Below are positions 10,226 to 21,601 of a DNA stretch of 64,000 bases, piece after piece. Origin of the DNA: Limnoperna fortunei (taxonomy: Eukaryota; Mollusca; Bivalvia; Mytilida; Modiolidae); contig OX104111.1 of assembly GCA_944474755.1 (NCBI GenBank), forward strand, positions 95,522,805 through 95,586,804, read 5' to 3'. A model generated the notes under the pieces. That model was not told the DNA's origin and searched no databases. It saw nothing but the letters and a program-made list of their open reading frames with translations. How positions within the stretch are numbered: the stretch's first letter is position 1; every line of letters begins with the position of its first letter. Position numbers and translations under genes: made by a program.

Positions 10226-12343
10226 GTCTCGCCTGCGACGAAAGTCGCTGGAGGCGAGACATATGTATGGGAATCCGGCGGCGGCGGCGGCGTAAACACT
10301 TGACATCTTGCTTCATATCTTTGTAAGCCCAAGCCCTAGGTCCATCAAATTTGGTCCAGAGGTAGCTTATGATGAGTACTTGCCAGTCAGTCACCTGTCA
10401 CCTGACCTTGACCTCAATTTCACGGTCCAGCGACTACGTTAAAGTTTTTGGGTTACGACAGTTCCTCTGTAACTACGCATGGTAGGATGACAATATTTGG
10501 TGTATAGGTTGCTGATGACTAGTACATGACTGTCTGGTAGGTGTCACCTGACCTTGACCTCAATTTCACGGTCCAGCGACTACGTTAAAGTTTTTGGGTT
10601 ACGACAGTTCCTCTGTAACTACGAATGGTAGGATGACAATATTTGGTGTATAGGTTGCTGATGACTAGTACATGACTGTCTGGTAGGTTCCACCTGACCT
10701 GACCTCAATTTCACGGTCCAGCGTCTAAGTTAAAGTTTTTGGGTTACGACAGTTCCTCTATAACCGCACATGGTAGGATGACAATATTTGGTGTATAGGT
10801 TTCTAATGACTAGTACATGACTGTCTGGTAGGTGTCACTTGACCTTGACCTCAATTTCGCGGTCCAGCGACTACGTTAAAGTTTTTGGGTTACGACAGTT
10901 CCTCTGTAACTACGAATGGTAGGATGACAATATTTGGTGTATAGGTTGCAGATGACTAGTACATGACTGTCTAGTAGGTGTCACCTGACCTTGACCTCAA
11001 TTTCACGGTCCAGCGACTACGTTAAAGTTTTTGGGTTACGACAGTTCCTCTGTAACCACGCATGGTAGGATGACAATATTTGGTATATAGGTTGCTGATG
11101 ACTAGTACATGACTGTCTGGTATGTGTCACCTGACCTTGACCTCAATTTCACGGTCCAGCGACTATGTTAAAGTTTTTGGGTTACGACCATTCCTCTGTA
11201 ACTATGCATGGTAGTATGACAATATTTGGTGTATAGGTTGCAGATGACTAGTACATGACTGTCTGGTAGGTGTCACCTGACCTTGACCTCAATTTCACGG
11301 TCCAGCGACTACGTTAAAGTTTTTGGGTTACGACAGTTCCTCTGTAACTACGAATGGTAGGATGACAATATTTGGTGTATAGGTTGCTGATGACTAGTAC
11401 ATGACTGTCTGGTAGGTGTCACCTGACCTTGACCTCAATTTCACGGTCCAGCGACTATGTTAAAGTTTTTGGGTTACGACCATTTCTCTGTAACTATGCA
11501 TGGTAGTATGACAATATTTGGTGTATAGGTTGCAGATGACTAGTACATGACTGTCTAGTAGGTGTCCCCTGACCTTGACCTCAATTTCACGGTCCAGCGA
11601 CTACGTTAAAGTTTTTGGGTTACGACAGTTCCTCTGTAACCACGCATGGTAGGATGACAATATTTGGTATATAGGTTGCTGATGACTAGTACATGACTGT
11701 CTGGTAGGAGTCACCTGACCTTGACCTCAATTTCACGGTCCAGTGACTACGTTAAAGTTTTTGGGTTACGGCAGTTACTCTGTTACCACGCATGGTAGGA
11801 TGACAATCTTTGGTATATAGTTTGCTGATGACTAGTACATGACTGTCTGGTAGGTTCCACCTGACCTGACCTCAATTTCACGGTCCAGCGTCTAAGTTAA
11901 AGTTTTTGGGTTACGACAGTTCCTCTATAACCGCACATGGTAGGATGACAATATTTGGTGTATAGGTTTCTAATGACTAGTACATGACTGTCTGGTAGGT
12001 GTCACTTGACCTTGACCTCAATTTCACGGTCCAGCGACTACATTAAAGTTTTTGGGTTGTAAACGGCAGTTTCTCTGTAACTATGCATGGTAGGATGACA
12101 ATATTTGGTATATAGGTTGCTGATGAATAGTACATGACTATCTATTAGTTTCCACCTGTCCTTGACCTCAATTTCACGGTCCAGCGACTACGTTAAAGTT
12201 TTTGGGTTACGGCTGTTCCCCTGTAACTATGCATGGTATGGTGACAATATTTCGCATACAGGCCGCTGCTGATATTTTATGCTATTTACGTAATGCTTAT
12301 GACGAAATTTATTTTCGTTACTGATGCGGAATGCAGGCGAGAC
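10226..12343. mobile_element. TIR element carrying a 146-bp tandem core, nested in the outer repeat
   Basis: The ends are perfect 11-bp inverted repeats: GTCTCGCCTGC at 10226 and GCAGGCGAGAC ending at 12343. A GTTTTT hexamer flanks both sides (10220-10225 and 12344-12349), as expected of a target-site duplication. The left end also folds on itself (GTCTCGCCT...AGGCGAGAC, 10226-10260). The core is a (CGG)n stretch and thirteen tandem units. There is no coding capacity, so it is non-autonomous. Bivalve elements with tandem cores (pearl-type, Helitron-derived) are known, but the inverted ends and direct flanking repeat argue for a cut-and-paste element here. Confidence 0.7.
10380..12255. repeat. 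Thirteen-copy tandem array, period 146 bp
   Basis: The landmark CACGGTCCAG recurs at 10421, 10567, 10712, 10858 (as CGCGGTCCAG), 11004, 11150, 11296, 11442, 11588, 11734, 11879, 12025 and 12175. Spacing is 146 bp ten times, 145 twice and 150 once (the last interval). Units also share TGACCTTGACCTCAATTTC, GTTTTTGGGTTACGAC and GACTAGTACATGACTGTCT. Units 3 and 11 share private variants (AGGTTCCACCTGACCTGACC, CTATAACCGCACATGG), so blocks of several units were duplicated together. Confidence 0.95.
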
Positions 12344-12529
12344 GTTTTTCTGTGTCCACACTTGTATTTTTATCTTTCGAGGTAAGCTTTTGATATTTGG
12401 AATTTGGGTAGATAATATCAAGGCGATGTGTTGCATACCATGGTTGTTGAGCTTTAACCTTGACCTTGAGGTCCGCGGGGCCCACAGAGATGGGTACCAT
12501 CTCACTGATATCTAGTTCCCACTAACCAA

Positions 12530-13680
12530 GGAACACACTTTTAAAAAGGACCATGACAAAGTTTATAATTCTTTTAAACCACACAGCACATTACGCAATT
12601 AGCTCTAGCATTGCATACATTGTTTTGTATAATAATCAAGTGAGCCTGAGACTATCTGTTTTGTAATTTCTGTAATTTTGTTTTTCATTTAGTTTTTGTT
12701 TGGTCCGGACCTCTCTCTGACATCTCTACCATTTACACTAGCATTGTCGAAAATGACCGAGTCATGTTAAATTAAAACCCTGCGATCAGTCTTGAAACCA
12801 CTGCAGTTTCATACTTAATTTAAATAACTTGTGAAGATTAACGCTCCCATCTTTTATTTATGTATCGGGTAACCTTCCCGTAGCTATAGATGCAAAGAAT
12901 TGTTCTAATAGCATTGGTCCTGGAGGATGTTCGGACCGTTAATAATTTGACCCACTATCACATCTCCTTAATTACTAGCACAGGCAAGATACTCTAGCTT
13001 ACATAAATACAATTGTTAATATTTAGTTAAAATGACAACTTTAAACGGAACTATATATATATATATCATTTTGAAAGAAACTAAGCTTGATAAATCGCCT
13101 ATATTTTCTTTGACGGTTGACCCGTCGGTGTATCAATATTTAAAAGAAAATGCGTTGTTTAAATGATTATTTATTTTTCTTACACTTCAGTAATTTTTAT
13201 GCATTTTGTCAAGATTTGTGATATTTTTATAACTATCATATAATCATTCAGTAGTTGCAGCTTTTTAAGTACGTCCATGTAAAAAAAAAACAAAATGTGT
13301 TAAATTACATGTATTGTGAGACGTAAGTGTATATCATTTCCATGGTCTATTTAATGCGGGCCTAAACAGTGCTCCTTAACCCGAGCCCAGTGTTAATTGT
13401 TTGTCCCTTGCCATATCTTTCAATACTTATTTACACTCTTCACATTTTTGTGTTAATGGTAAAAGTAGCAAGAACGATATGTTGGCCAGTTTTAGATTGT
13501 TAACTATTTTGTTCGTATTCCTCCCTTTCCTATGCCTCATACTCATGTTTTCTATACCCGTCGAAGGTATCCAGTATTATTGTTAGTACGATGAACAAAA
13601 AAATAGGTTTTTGACATGTGTTCTTGTAATTTAAATATTATATCATAAAATAAACGCCATTTTAGCCGAAAAAACGACAG
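12530..13680. other. AT-rich intergenic stretch upstream of TRIM-like alpha-1
   Basis: No recognisable gene is seen, only short TA and A tracts (13051-13064, 13280-13290). The promoter of alpha-1 presumably lies near its right end. Confidence 0.5.
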
Positions 13681-13693
13681 TATAGATTTTGGG

Positions 13694-14012
13694 GTAAGAA
13701 ATACTTTATATAACTAGAAATTGATTATTAATGATATGATACGACTTATTTTTTTACTATCACATTGCAACTGAAAAGGGGGACGTATCTACAGCTACTA
13801 GGGAATATGGTTATTTGATACAATTTTGTATTATTATAACAGCGCAAAGTTTGTCTTTGTGTTGAAGTGAAATGTAATAAATGCAAAATTTTCATGTTTT
13901 TAACTTCTTTAATTAACAACACGTTTTGTATTCTTTATCTCGCTGATTTATATATATACGCTTTTTGTTAACTACTACTTAAGTATTAAACTATAATTTG
14001 CTTTCAATGTAG
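13694..14012 (+). other. Predicted 5'-UTR intron of TRIM-like alpha-1
   Basis: A donor TTTTGGG|GTAAGAA (13694) and an acceptor TTTGCTTTCAATGTAG (ending 14012) flank 319 nt. The alpha-2 gene has the same exon-end motif and GTAAGAAATACTT donor at 32578 and an AATGTAG acceptor at 32864. Conservation of both junctions between paralogs supports a noncoding first exon spliced to a single coding exon. Confidence 0.6.
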
Positions 14013-14018
14013 GGTTAA

Positions 14019-15284
14019 ATGGCTGCCTTATCGTTTCCTTGCAATGACTGCCAAAAACACTGCGAAGTTGATTCTGTCTGTGTTGACTGTGAACAACTGT
14101 ATTGCAAAGACTGCACTCAATATCATAGGAAGCTGAAAGCTACACGTACTCATACATTGATTGACGCTTCACATAATGAGGCTGATTTTACTCAAAGTAC
14201 CATTGACATTCTATGTGGCAATGACTGCTCAGAATGTGCTATCAGTCTGTGTCTGGACTGTAAACAGGTATTGTGCGACAACTGTACACGACGACATTCT
14301 ACAATAAAATCTCTAAAAAGTCACAACCTCATTGCCGCAAAACTACATGACTCCCATGAGACGGTATCTTCATCTTCAGACGCATACTCCGAGAGGCATG
14401 AACGAAGATCATCAATGCATGCTGAGATGTCCCATGCTCAAGTTCAAGTTCAGAAAGGTCCGTTTCAAGGAATGTATGCAAACGAATTTATGAGTTTTGC
14501 ACCTGGTGACAAAGAAGTCACAAGAGTCCGTGGGATAGCGATTATTTCAGACGGTAAAACATGGTGTATTGTAGTCGCAGATTACAAAAACAGAAGTCTA
14601 AAGCTTTTTAATGATAATTACCAATTTGTTAATGCGAAAAAATTAAAAGAAGACCCTTGCGGTATGACTGCGATATCAAATAGCCGAGTTGCTGTCACCA
14701 TCGCTGATAAAAAAGAAATCAGATTTTATCCAGTATACAATTCCAAAATTAAATCTCCCGCTATAATAAAGATCAAAGAAAAACCGTTCAGTATCGCATA
14801 TAACAAAGATTTTTTAGCTGTCGAAACAGGTGAAGGAGAGGATGGTGCCATTCGTATACTTGATATAAGTGGAAAAGAGCTTCGTGTGATATCAGGAAAT
14901 ACTTATAATTTTGGACGATTCACGGGAAATACAATACGTCTTGCACTAAATGGTAAAAAATTTGTTGTTTTTGTGGTAGATATTGCAAAGGAATCGGTAC
15001 ATTGCGTAGACTTTAATGGCACATTAAATTGGTCTGTACGCGTTAAAAGTCCTCGCGGAATTTCACTACATGACGACGTACTCTTTTTGGCCAGCAGAGA
15101 TGTAAATCAAATATATCAGATGAGCGCACTCGATGGCACATTGTATCGTATGCTGGATGAAGAAGACAGAATAAAACGTCCACGCTACATCGCGTATAAT
15201 GCGGACCAGAAAAAGCTTGCAGTAGAAATTGATGGCAATCACATCAAAGTATACAACATAGATCGAACCAGTGGCCGAAAGTAA
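14019..15284 (+). CDS. TRIM-like protein alpha-1: two B-boxes plus NHL-like propeller
   Basis: This is a 421-aa protein in one uninterrupted exon; an in-frame TAA directly precedes the ATG, fixing the start. B-box 1 is C8-x2-C11-x9-C21-x2-C24-x4-C29-x2-C32-x3-H36-x8-H45. A second B-box follows (about residues 65-105, ending CTRRHSTIKSLKSH). After a Ser/Glu linker with the conserved HAQVQVQKG phrase, residues about 155-415 read as NHL/beta-propeller blades (VRGIAI, IVVADYKNRSLKLF, RIKRPRYIAY, KKLAVEIDGNHIKVYNI). There is no RING finger and no long coiled coil, so ubiquitin ligase activity is not predicted. Compared with the other three copies it has odd changes at otherwise constant sites (DPCGM for DPRGM, TYNFGRFTGN for TRSFGQFTGN), possibly relaxed constraint. 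Its role is unknown; bivalve B-box/NHL expansions are often immune-linked. Confidence 0.88.
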   Translation: MAALSFPCNDCQKHCEVDSVCVDCEQLYCKDCTQYHRKLKATRTHTLIDASHNEADFTQSTIDILCGNDCSECAISLCLDCKQVLCDNCTRRHSTIKSLKSHNLIAAKLHDSHETVSSSSDAYSERHERRSSMHAEMSHAQVQVQKGPFQGMYANEFMSFAPGDKEVTRVRGIAIISDGKTWCIVVADYKNRSLKLFNDNYQFVNAKKLKEDPCGMTAISNSRVAVTIADKKEIRFYPVYNSKIKSPAIIKIKEKPFSIAYNKDFLAVETGEGEDGAIRILDISGKELRVISGNTYNFGRFTGNTIRLALNGKKFVVFVVDIAKESVHCVDFNGTLNWSVRVKSPRGISLHDDVLFLASRDVNQIYQMSALDGTLYRMLDEEDRIKRPRYIAYNADQKKLAVEIDGNHIKVYNIDRTSGRK

Positions 15285-15378
15285 AAAACAACCTCTGAAA
15301 AGCTGCACATAAAATATCGCCTTATTGTATGAATTTGTTATTATTGTTTATAATGTAATCACAACCGTTCATAAAAAA

Positions 15379-15384
15379 ATAAAT
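15379..15384 (+). terminator. Candidate poly(A) signal of alpha-1
   Basis: An AATAAA lies about 95 nt after the alpha-1 stop codon in CATAAAAAAATAAATCATTC. It was placed by motif and distance only. Confidence 0.45.
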
Positions 15385-15399
15385 CATTCTCTTCATATT

Positions 15400-16850
15400 G
15401 TGCATTAGAAGGTGCAATGTTATTTGTAACTTTCGTCCATGAAATCTTTAAGGATATCAGTGATATGTACAGTGGTATGAATCAACTTCTAAAAAAGAAC
15501 CTATTTGATACGAGGCTGATTGTTATCTGACCCGTTTCACCACAATCTGCGACTTTATTATTTCGTCACAGGCTGTGTGTGTATTTGTCATTAAAATAGT
15601 AAATTTGACTTTACAATTCATATTAAGTTGCAATAATTAGCATTTTTATGGTAATTTGATATACATGTATTTTGTTACTAAAGCTTTAATTTCTTGTTTC
15701 TTTTAACTTTGAAAGATAGAAAGAGATATTCTTTGTACCAGACAAGTGCATGGATACACAACTGTTCAGAATGCCAATATTATCTCTTGGTTAAAAAAGT
15801 AGAATTACCACCTTTAATGTAAGAATGACATAAGAAAACAACTAACCATATTTCAATATGTCAAAAGACCACTACCTAGCCCCCTTCCCGCCAAACAAAA
15901 ATGAAAGCGAAAAAATCTAATTTAGTAGAATTCTACCGCCGACACCGGAAACAGCGACTCGTCAATGGAGTATTGAATATTTCATTTAAGACGAGATAAT
16001 GGAACAAAACTACAATTGTTGAAGACCTCTTTTTCCCTCTTTGTTTATATTAAAAATAAAGTCCATTTAAAAAAATTACACCGATTCCCCTGGAATGCCA
16101 TTTGGTAGTCTGAAAGTACCATACCACTTCCAAACTATATCCAAAATTTAGAAAAATTGATCAATGTTTACTCTTTTTAAAGCTCTGGAAGCATCCCTAT
16201 CTTCAGGGGTGAAGTCCGAGACACTCTGAAAACAGGAAATTTGCAATCCTTCCACTAGAACAAATAACTCCTAATCCATTTTATTTCATCAAATGTTTAA
16301 TTTTAACATTTTTTCAAAGATCCTTCTTTCCAATAAGCCCCAAAAGTAGAACCAAAACAAGAAATAAGCCAAAGAAAAAAATTACAAAGAAATACACTGA
16401 TGCTTATTTCAGTTTGACTCCATTAAAGCCGTCGTTAACGATGTTAATATGTTACGATGACCCATCTATATGGGCCTTTGCATGAAGTACACCGTCTAAC
16501 GATTGGGAACTGTCTACTCAGATAAAATGCTTTTGCAGTTTACATTTGTGTGGCGATCCTTTCACTGCATACGTGGTCTACCGAAACAGGAAATGTTTCG
16601 TGTAGTTCATCTATCAAAACTGTTTACCACTATTTTAACTGACATGAAAATAGACCTCCAAAACACTGCGAAGTTTCTTAATCCAGTAGTGGCTTAAATA
16701 CTACGTGGATACAAGAATCAATAGATCTGGTAGATATCTTTAGGTCTTAATCTCTTTACCAATGTAACAACATTAAAATCTGTGATTTTTCTACATTCTA
16801 CACATATGCTGGTTTAAGTAAGCTTAAAAACCTTATAAAAGGTTGTTTTT
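15400..16850. other. Intergenic stretch downstream of alpha-1
   Basis: The 3' flank contains AAGTTGCAATAATTAGCATTT (15630-15650), which recurs 3' of alpha-2 at 35001-35021, so the alpha duplication extended well past the coding exon. No other gene is seen. Confidence 0.55.
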
Positions 16851-16854
16851 TTGG

Positions 16855-16965
16855 TTTGAAAAACGGAATAAGACCATTCGAACTCGCACCGTTTTGACAC
16901 TGTGGTACCCTTTCCCCTGCATTATGTCCCGCGTTTAAGACCGCTCGGCCAAATCCGCGGTTCTG
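16855..16965 (-). mobile_element. tRNA-Leu-like SINE head or pseudo-tRNA
   Basis: The minus strand reads GCGGATTTGGCCGAGCGGTCTTAAACGCGGG..., an A-box of tRNA-Leu/Ser type, then about 45 nt later GGTGCGAGTTCGAATGGTC, a B box. The acceptor stem does not pair well, so it is a tRNA-derived repeat rather than a working tRNA gene. It abuts an RT fragment at 16965. Confidence 0.6.
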
Positions 16966-17045
16966 ATTTTCTAGACCGGTCATTGCTATTGACTACTAAA
17001 CTTCTCAAACAATGGTTTGTTGTACCTAGGTTGATGTTGTTTCTT
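16965..17045 (+). pseudogene. Short Penelope-type RT fragment
   Basis: It reads FLDRSLLLTTKLLKQ, then VVPRL, and matches the same region of the larger remnant at 31990-32090. Only about 25 codons survive. Confidence 0.5.
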
Positions 17046-17059
17046 TAGGATTTCATGGG

Positions 17060-20000
17060 CGTCACCCTGACCTTATTCCTTGTTATGAAAAATCAATCTA
17101 TCAAATGTGATCAGACATTATTTCAGAATCTTAGGTGGTCTTGTCTATTCCTGCAGCGATATAATCAATGGCTACTGCTTCAAACTATTTGCTCGATTAC
17201 AATCACCCAGTGCAATACATTCTATGCTTGTTTAGCTTTAAGGATGACATTACCGGTTGCCAGTTATTGATTGAAGATACACACCTCACAAAAACGATAT
17301 GCTTTGTTACAGACTGAAATTAATTCAGTTTGTCCATGATAGTATAGTTGATGATAGAGATCAAAAACGTAAGTTCTAAATGTCAAGAATCACACTATTG
17401 TACAAATTATAGAAAAAAGCAAAAACTTATGGACTATATATATATTATAATATATATTTAAATTTTTTTGTCCCATATAAAGCAAGCGTTTCTTTTATGG
17501 TTACGGATTCGTACATTACCATGTTTAGATAAATCGTGTGCAACATATACGATAAGGCATTTGTGTTTAAAAAAGTGCTTTATAAACATGATACAATATA
17601 AAAAACGATCCGACGTTTTCATGAATGCTTACCATTTGGTGGAATTTAACGTAATGTAAATATTGAACTAGAAGATGCAGATGCACAGCCAATACCAAAT
17701 TCAAGTACAAAACACACACAACACGAAGCCATAGGAACAAAGGGGCTATATTTGCTGTTCAAGAAGATACCCTGCTGCACTTCGTCGTATCGATTGTCAC
17801 ATAAATATTATATAACGTATTATCATGGTTGCTAAATTTACGAATGCATGACCTGCTTGACTGTCTTCAATTCCGGTTTTTAAAACTTTCAATGAACAGA
17901 AATCCTCAACAATAACTAAAGGAATCGATGAGCATGAAAGCCATGAAATACCTTATCAGCTGTTATGCGTATGTACATCTCGACGTCGACAACGTTAAAT
18001 GCAATGGATACGTGCACATGCATCAAATAACGTTTCTTTAAACCACTGGAAACACGTGTTTTCATGGAACATGTCTGGAAATCGCGCTCATGCATCACCA
18101 AATGTGAAGCAAAGAAAGTAGGAAGAGCGATTTCAGGTTATGCAGAAGAGCGGTAAAATATAGTTTTGACACGAGAAGGTAAGGAATTGTTTTATTTCAG
18201 ATACTTTTATTCTTTATTGACCTACCGGCAATGTGATTCTGTGACCAATACATTTTTTTGGATGCCTATTGGCTTAATTATGAAACCTGTCTCTATAATT
18301 TTGCTGAAATCAATTTGTGCTGCTGACATTCAAGGGAAATGATCAAAGATGTAACAAATTCTCGTTATTCTCAGTATTTTAAGGGAAACCTTAAGTGAGT
18401 AGATTCGGCATTATTAAATGCCTACTCAGACACAATCCTGCAGTGCAAAGTATTTCATCTGACCTCGCCGAGGGAAATGTTATGCGTGCAAAAACTGGTG
18501 ATGCATAAGAATGTAAATATTTTTAAGCAGGTTTAGCGCGATTACCAGCCGTGTGGAAAAACTATGCAAGTTACAAGTCCCGATTTGTCCTCAATCGAGC
18601 ATTTATGGAACAAGCTCAATGTCCCTTTTAATATGGGAAGACCATTTTGTTTTTGATTTATTTTTCTAGTTAAGATCTTTCCTATTGCGTATGTCAAGAA
18701 CCTTACTGTTTTATTTTATTGCATTATACAAATATTTAGGTAGGGTGAATTTTTGACGTAACATTTTAATATTTGACGGCTCTGAAAATGATCAAAATGC
18801 TCAAACCGTACATTATTCAAATTTACACTCTTCACTATTGGTAATTCTGAGAGATGACATTTAAAATGGCCTAAAGTTCAAAGTGAGCTCTAATCATGAA
18901 CCTTGTTATTATTCCAGTTTAAAAAAATTAAAGATAGACCAAAAGTTAAATTGAAAAAAATGGCAGAAAGTCGAAACTTTGTCGTGTTTTTACGACTTCT
19001 TAAAGTTTAGAACTCACATGGACAGTTACAGTAAAGCCGTAAATAGGCCGAAACGTCAATTATTATTCGTAAAGGCTAAGAATAAACCAATGCGTCAAAA
19101 CTTACTATACGTAATCTTTCGAACTGAAACTGGGTAAGATACCACAGTTCTCTGGATCTTTGCAACAGATTACTGTTCGTCGTCAGCTTTGCTTTCATGC
19201 ACTAATACGAAATCATAGGCTTTTTTTTACGCAATCAAGCGTGATATTGAGTAGATTATAAATCCAAGTAATGAAAACCTTTGTTATTAACAAAATACTG
19301 TGTTGCATACACAACAGAGACCATTGACTTTTTGCAAGCATTACACAGGGCTGAAAATTGCTTTGTCACAGATATAATGAGCCTACTTTTTCGAAATCTT
19401 CATAAGTTGCAAGGAGCGCCACACCCAACAAACGTCACCTACTACGGTCCTCGACCAGGCATTTTGTATAACTACCACACCCAACTAGAATGCCTGCCCC
19501 CCATATCCTCCACCTGGGGAGCCGCTTGGCAGCTCTTTGGGTCCAGCTTCAATTAAAATTGCTACATTTAGAATAGTACGGTTGTCCTCATGAACGTTTC
19601 TAGTCAAAAATCATTTTTACACACACTACATTTTGTAGTATTAAAATAAATCGATTTATACATTTTCGTTAAAATCTATCAACTTGCCTGCTAGTTTAAT
19701 CTAAGTTATCTATCTTTTGACGGCTGACGAAGTTACTCAACAATTTTATATCGATTCCTTTTCTGTAAACGCGATTAGTTGAATTCGTCAAGGGCAAGGA
19801 CGTTTATGTGACGTAATTTTATCTTTCTTCGGTCAATTTTGGGAAGATGAGTTTTGTTAACAGTGCTATTAGTCAGTAAAACCCACTCATCAACTACTAT
19901 CCTTTATTGAGTTTAATAATAATAATTAAATTGGATACTGCTGCTTGTTTGTTTATATTTTCAGGACTAGCGTAAGGGTCTACCTGTCGTTAAAGCTCTA

Positions 20001-21425
20001 GACTGAATAAAGATTATTCTTTATTTCAGAGATGTTATTGAATCATGTCGGTTAATTGACTACTATACATAAGCGCGGACCAGAACCACCCAAATGCTCT
20101 TTGTTTTATAACTGAGATTTAGTGTCCATGGGCCAGTCACGTCATCATTCATTTATAATATGAATAGTTATTTCTTTCTAATAATTTACCATACTAAGAA
20201 CATTTAATTTTATAACCTTAATCGTTATTAATCACTGAAATCATCATAGTGCAAATGTAATGTGTTGTATGTGTCCCGTCTATTGGCGGTCCGTCTTTTA
20301 TGAGCAATGACTTTATTAATCTATTAAATTGAATTGAATTTCTTTGTTCAAAGTAATGATCAAGTTTCCATGAGGACAGTTACATAATTAAAACACGACT
20401 GTTAAAGATCTGAGTCATCACTTGTGATCAGCGTACTTGAGTATCCAAAAAAATTAAGGTACCTGAAAAGCGCCACTGGATGCGATTGATTTAACAAAAC
20501 TTAAAAAATAAAACGTCTTGGTTGAAATGTGTGCCATCATCGGGTTCAATTTAACGAGACACTACGCTATATTCCGTTAACATACAATAAATCAAGTTGT
20601 GAAATGGGATGGGCCTGAAAAATTTGACAACATGCTATTGGCGAAGTATGAAATTTTGGTTGTCAACCAGAAATTGAGTCTTCTGTAGCGGTTACAATAT
20701 CTCTAATGTTTCTGCAATAAAGGTTTTTATCTTATAAGTGACACTTCACATACATGATACACTATATGGCCTGTAGACCGGCATTGAGAGGGCTTTCCTT
20801 ATCCGCCACTAGGATACGCGTCGAATAGCTCTGTGGGTCGAGCCATGGTATCAATTTCCAGTATCCAGTCTGTATCTGATAGATTAAGCAAATAGTCTGT
20901 ATGTGTTTAAAGAGAAATCCTTACTTTACTTTCAGTATTGAAAAAATATCGGACATAAGATGGAAATTAGGATCAATTTAATTTATCAAATATGAAAAGT
21001 AGTAAGAGTACTGTTTTGTCATTGTCAGTATTAGAATTACGCCACAAAAATCAAAACGTAGACTAGAAAACTATTATTCCTTCAGTTTCGTTCATTAAAC
21101 GTAATACACACATGGGCAGTCCCAAATGTCGAAAACTGTAACTTTATTTCAATATATTTTTATTTCCCAATCAAGGAATGTTTCTGATCATCAACAAGCA
21201 ACAATATGTGTCACCAAGGTACACTTTTTAAAAAGACCGAATTTTATCTCTTTTTGATATTATTTTAACGGTACTATTATTGTAAAAAAATGTAACGATG
21301 ACTTCTATATGAGTAGAATTGCATTATATTTTAAACAAGCAAACGCAGAGGCATTGTAGTTCTATTTGATAGCAGTTCTCAAGGAAACTTTGTGAGAGTT
21401 ATGCAATTATATGTTAATTTGTACT
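17060..21425. other. Gene-poor AT-rich stretch
   Basis: No recognisable coding sequence, RNA gene or repeat family was found in this 4.4 kb. A 91-codon open frame (19281-19556) with a Pro/Tyr-rich end has no family resemblance and is not called. Confidence 0.45.
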
Positions 21426-21429
21426 AGGC

Positions 21430-21445
21430 AAAATGTATAAATAAA
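21430..21445 (+). promoter_or_regulatory. Candidate TATA box (TGTATAAATAAAG)
   Basis: A TATAAATA core lies about 50 bases upstream of the ATG at 21487, which would leave a short 5' UTR. The assignment depends on the small exon below being real. Confidence 0.35.
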
Positions 21446-21486
21446 GCGAATCGTCCCTTTTTGTTTACAAATAAATCATAAATCAA

Positions 21487-21601
21487 ATGAAATGGCAAGT
21501 TTTCATGACATTATTATACATTTGCGAAATATTGTTTTCCGAAGGTGGATTTGCAGCAAACGGTTCCGGTGTCTCGATGACCTATGATGGTCAATCGGTT
21601 T
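21487..21601 (+). CDS. Possible first exon of a small secreted protein
   Basis: The exon starts MKWQVFMTLLYICEILFSEGG, a plausible signal peptide with a positive N-tip and hydrophobic core, followed by FAANGSGVSMTYDGQS. A possible donor (CG|GTTTGTATATG) lies near 21598 and a TATA-like box upstream. No domain is recognised and no matching second exon was identified, although a 1.5-kb tandem duplication begins 250 bp downstream. The open frame continues to 21684 without homology. It may be chance; signal-peptide-like frames occur by chance in AT-rich DNA. Confidence 0.3.

Larger units (their letters stand above)
9848..12483. mobile_element. Outer repeat element with GGGCCCCGC inverted ends, host of a nested insertion
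   Basis: The left end GGGCCCCGC (9848-9856) and right end GCGGGGCCC (12475-12483) are inverted matches. Inside is a (TCCG)n tract (about 9876-9930), then tandem units beginning TGTCCGGG-TGTAAC and carrying CGCGGTAGGCTTT and CTGACCTTTGACCTTAAAC. These resume after the nested element with TATCTTTCGAGGTAAGCTTTTG and GGGTAGATAATATCAAGGCGATGTGTTGCATACCATG, matching 10070-10140. There is no coding capacity. The short inverted ends alone are weak evidence of a DNA transposon; the resumption of sequence after the insertion is strong. Confidence 0.6.

Noticed and set aside
10179..10394. Arg-rich open frame (CLRRRRRRIPI)
   Set aside because: The Arg run comes from the (CGG)n tract at the edge of the TIR element; not a gene.
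13401..13586. 61-codon frame with a hydrophobic segment upstream of TRIM-like alpha-1
   Set aside because: No homology, no start support, and it is not conserved upstream of alpha-2.
16855..16965. A working tRNA-Leu gene on the minus strand
   Set aside because: A and B boxes are present, but the acceptor stem does not pair and the anticodon region is not convincing; called a SINE head instead.
19281..19556. 91-codon frame with a Pro/Tyr/Trp-rich C-terminus
   Set aside because: No signal peptide, domain, splice support or paralog; could not be distinguished from chance.
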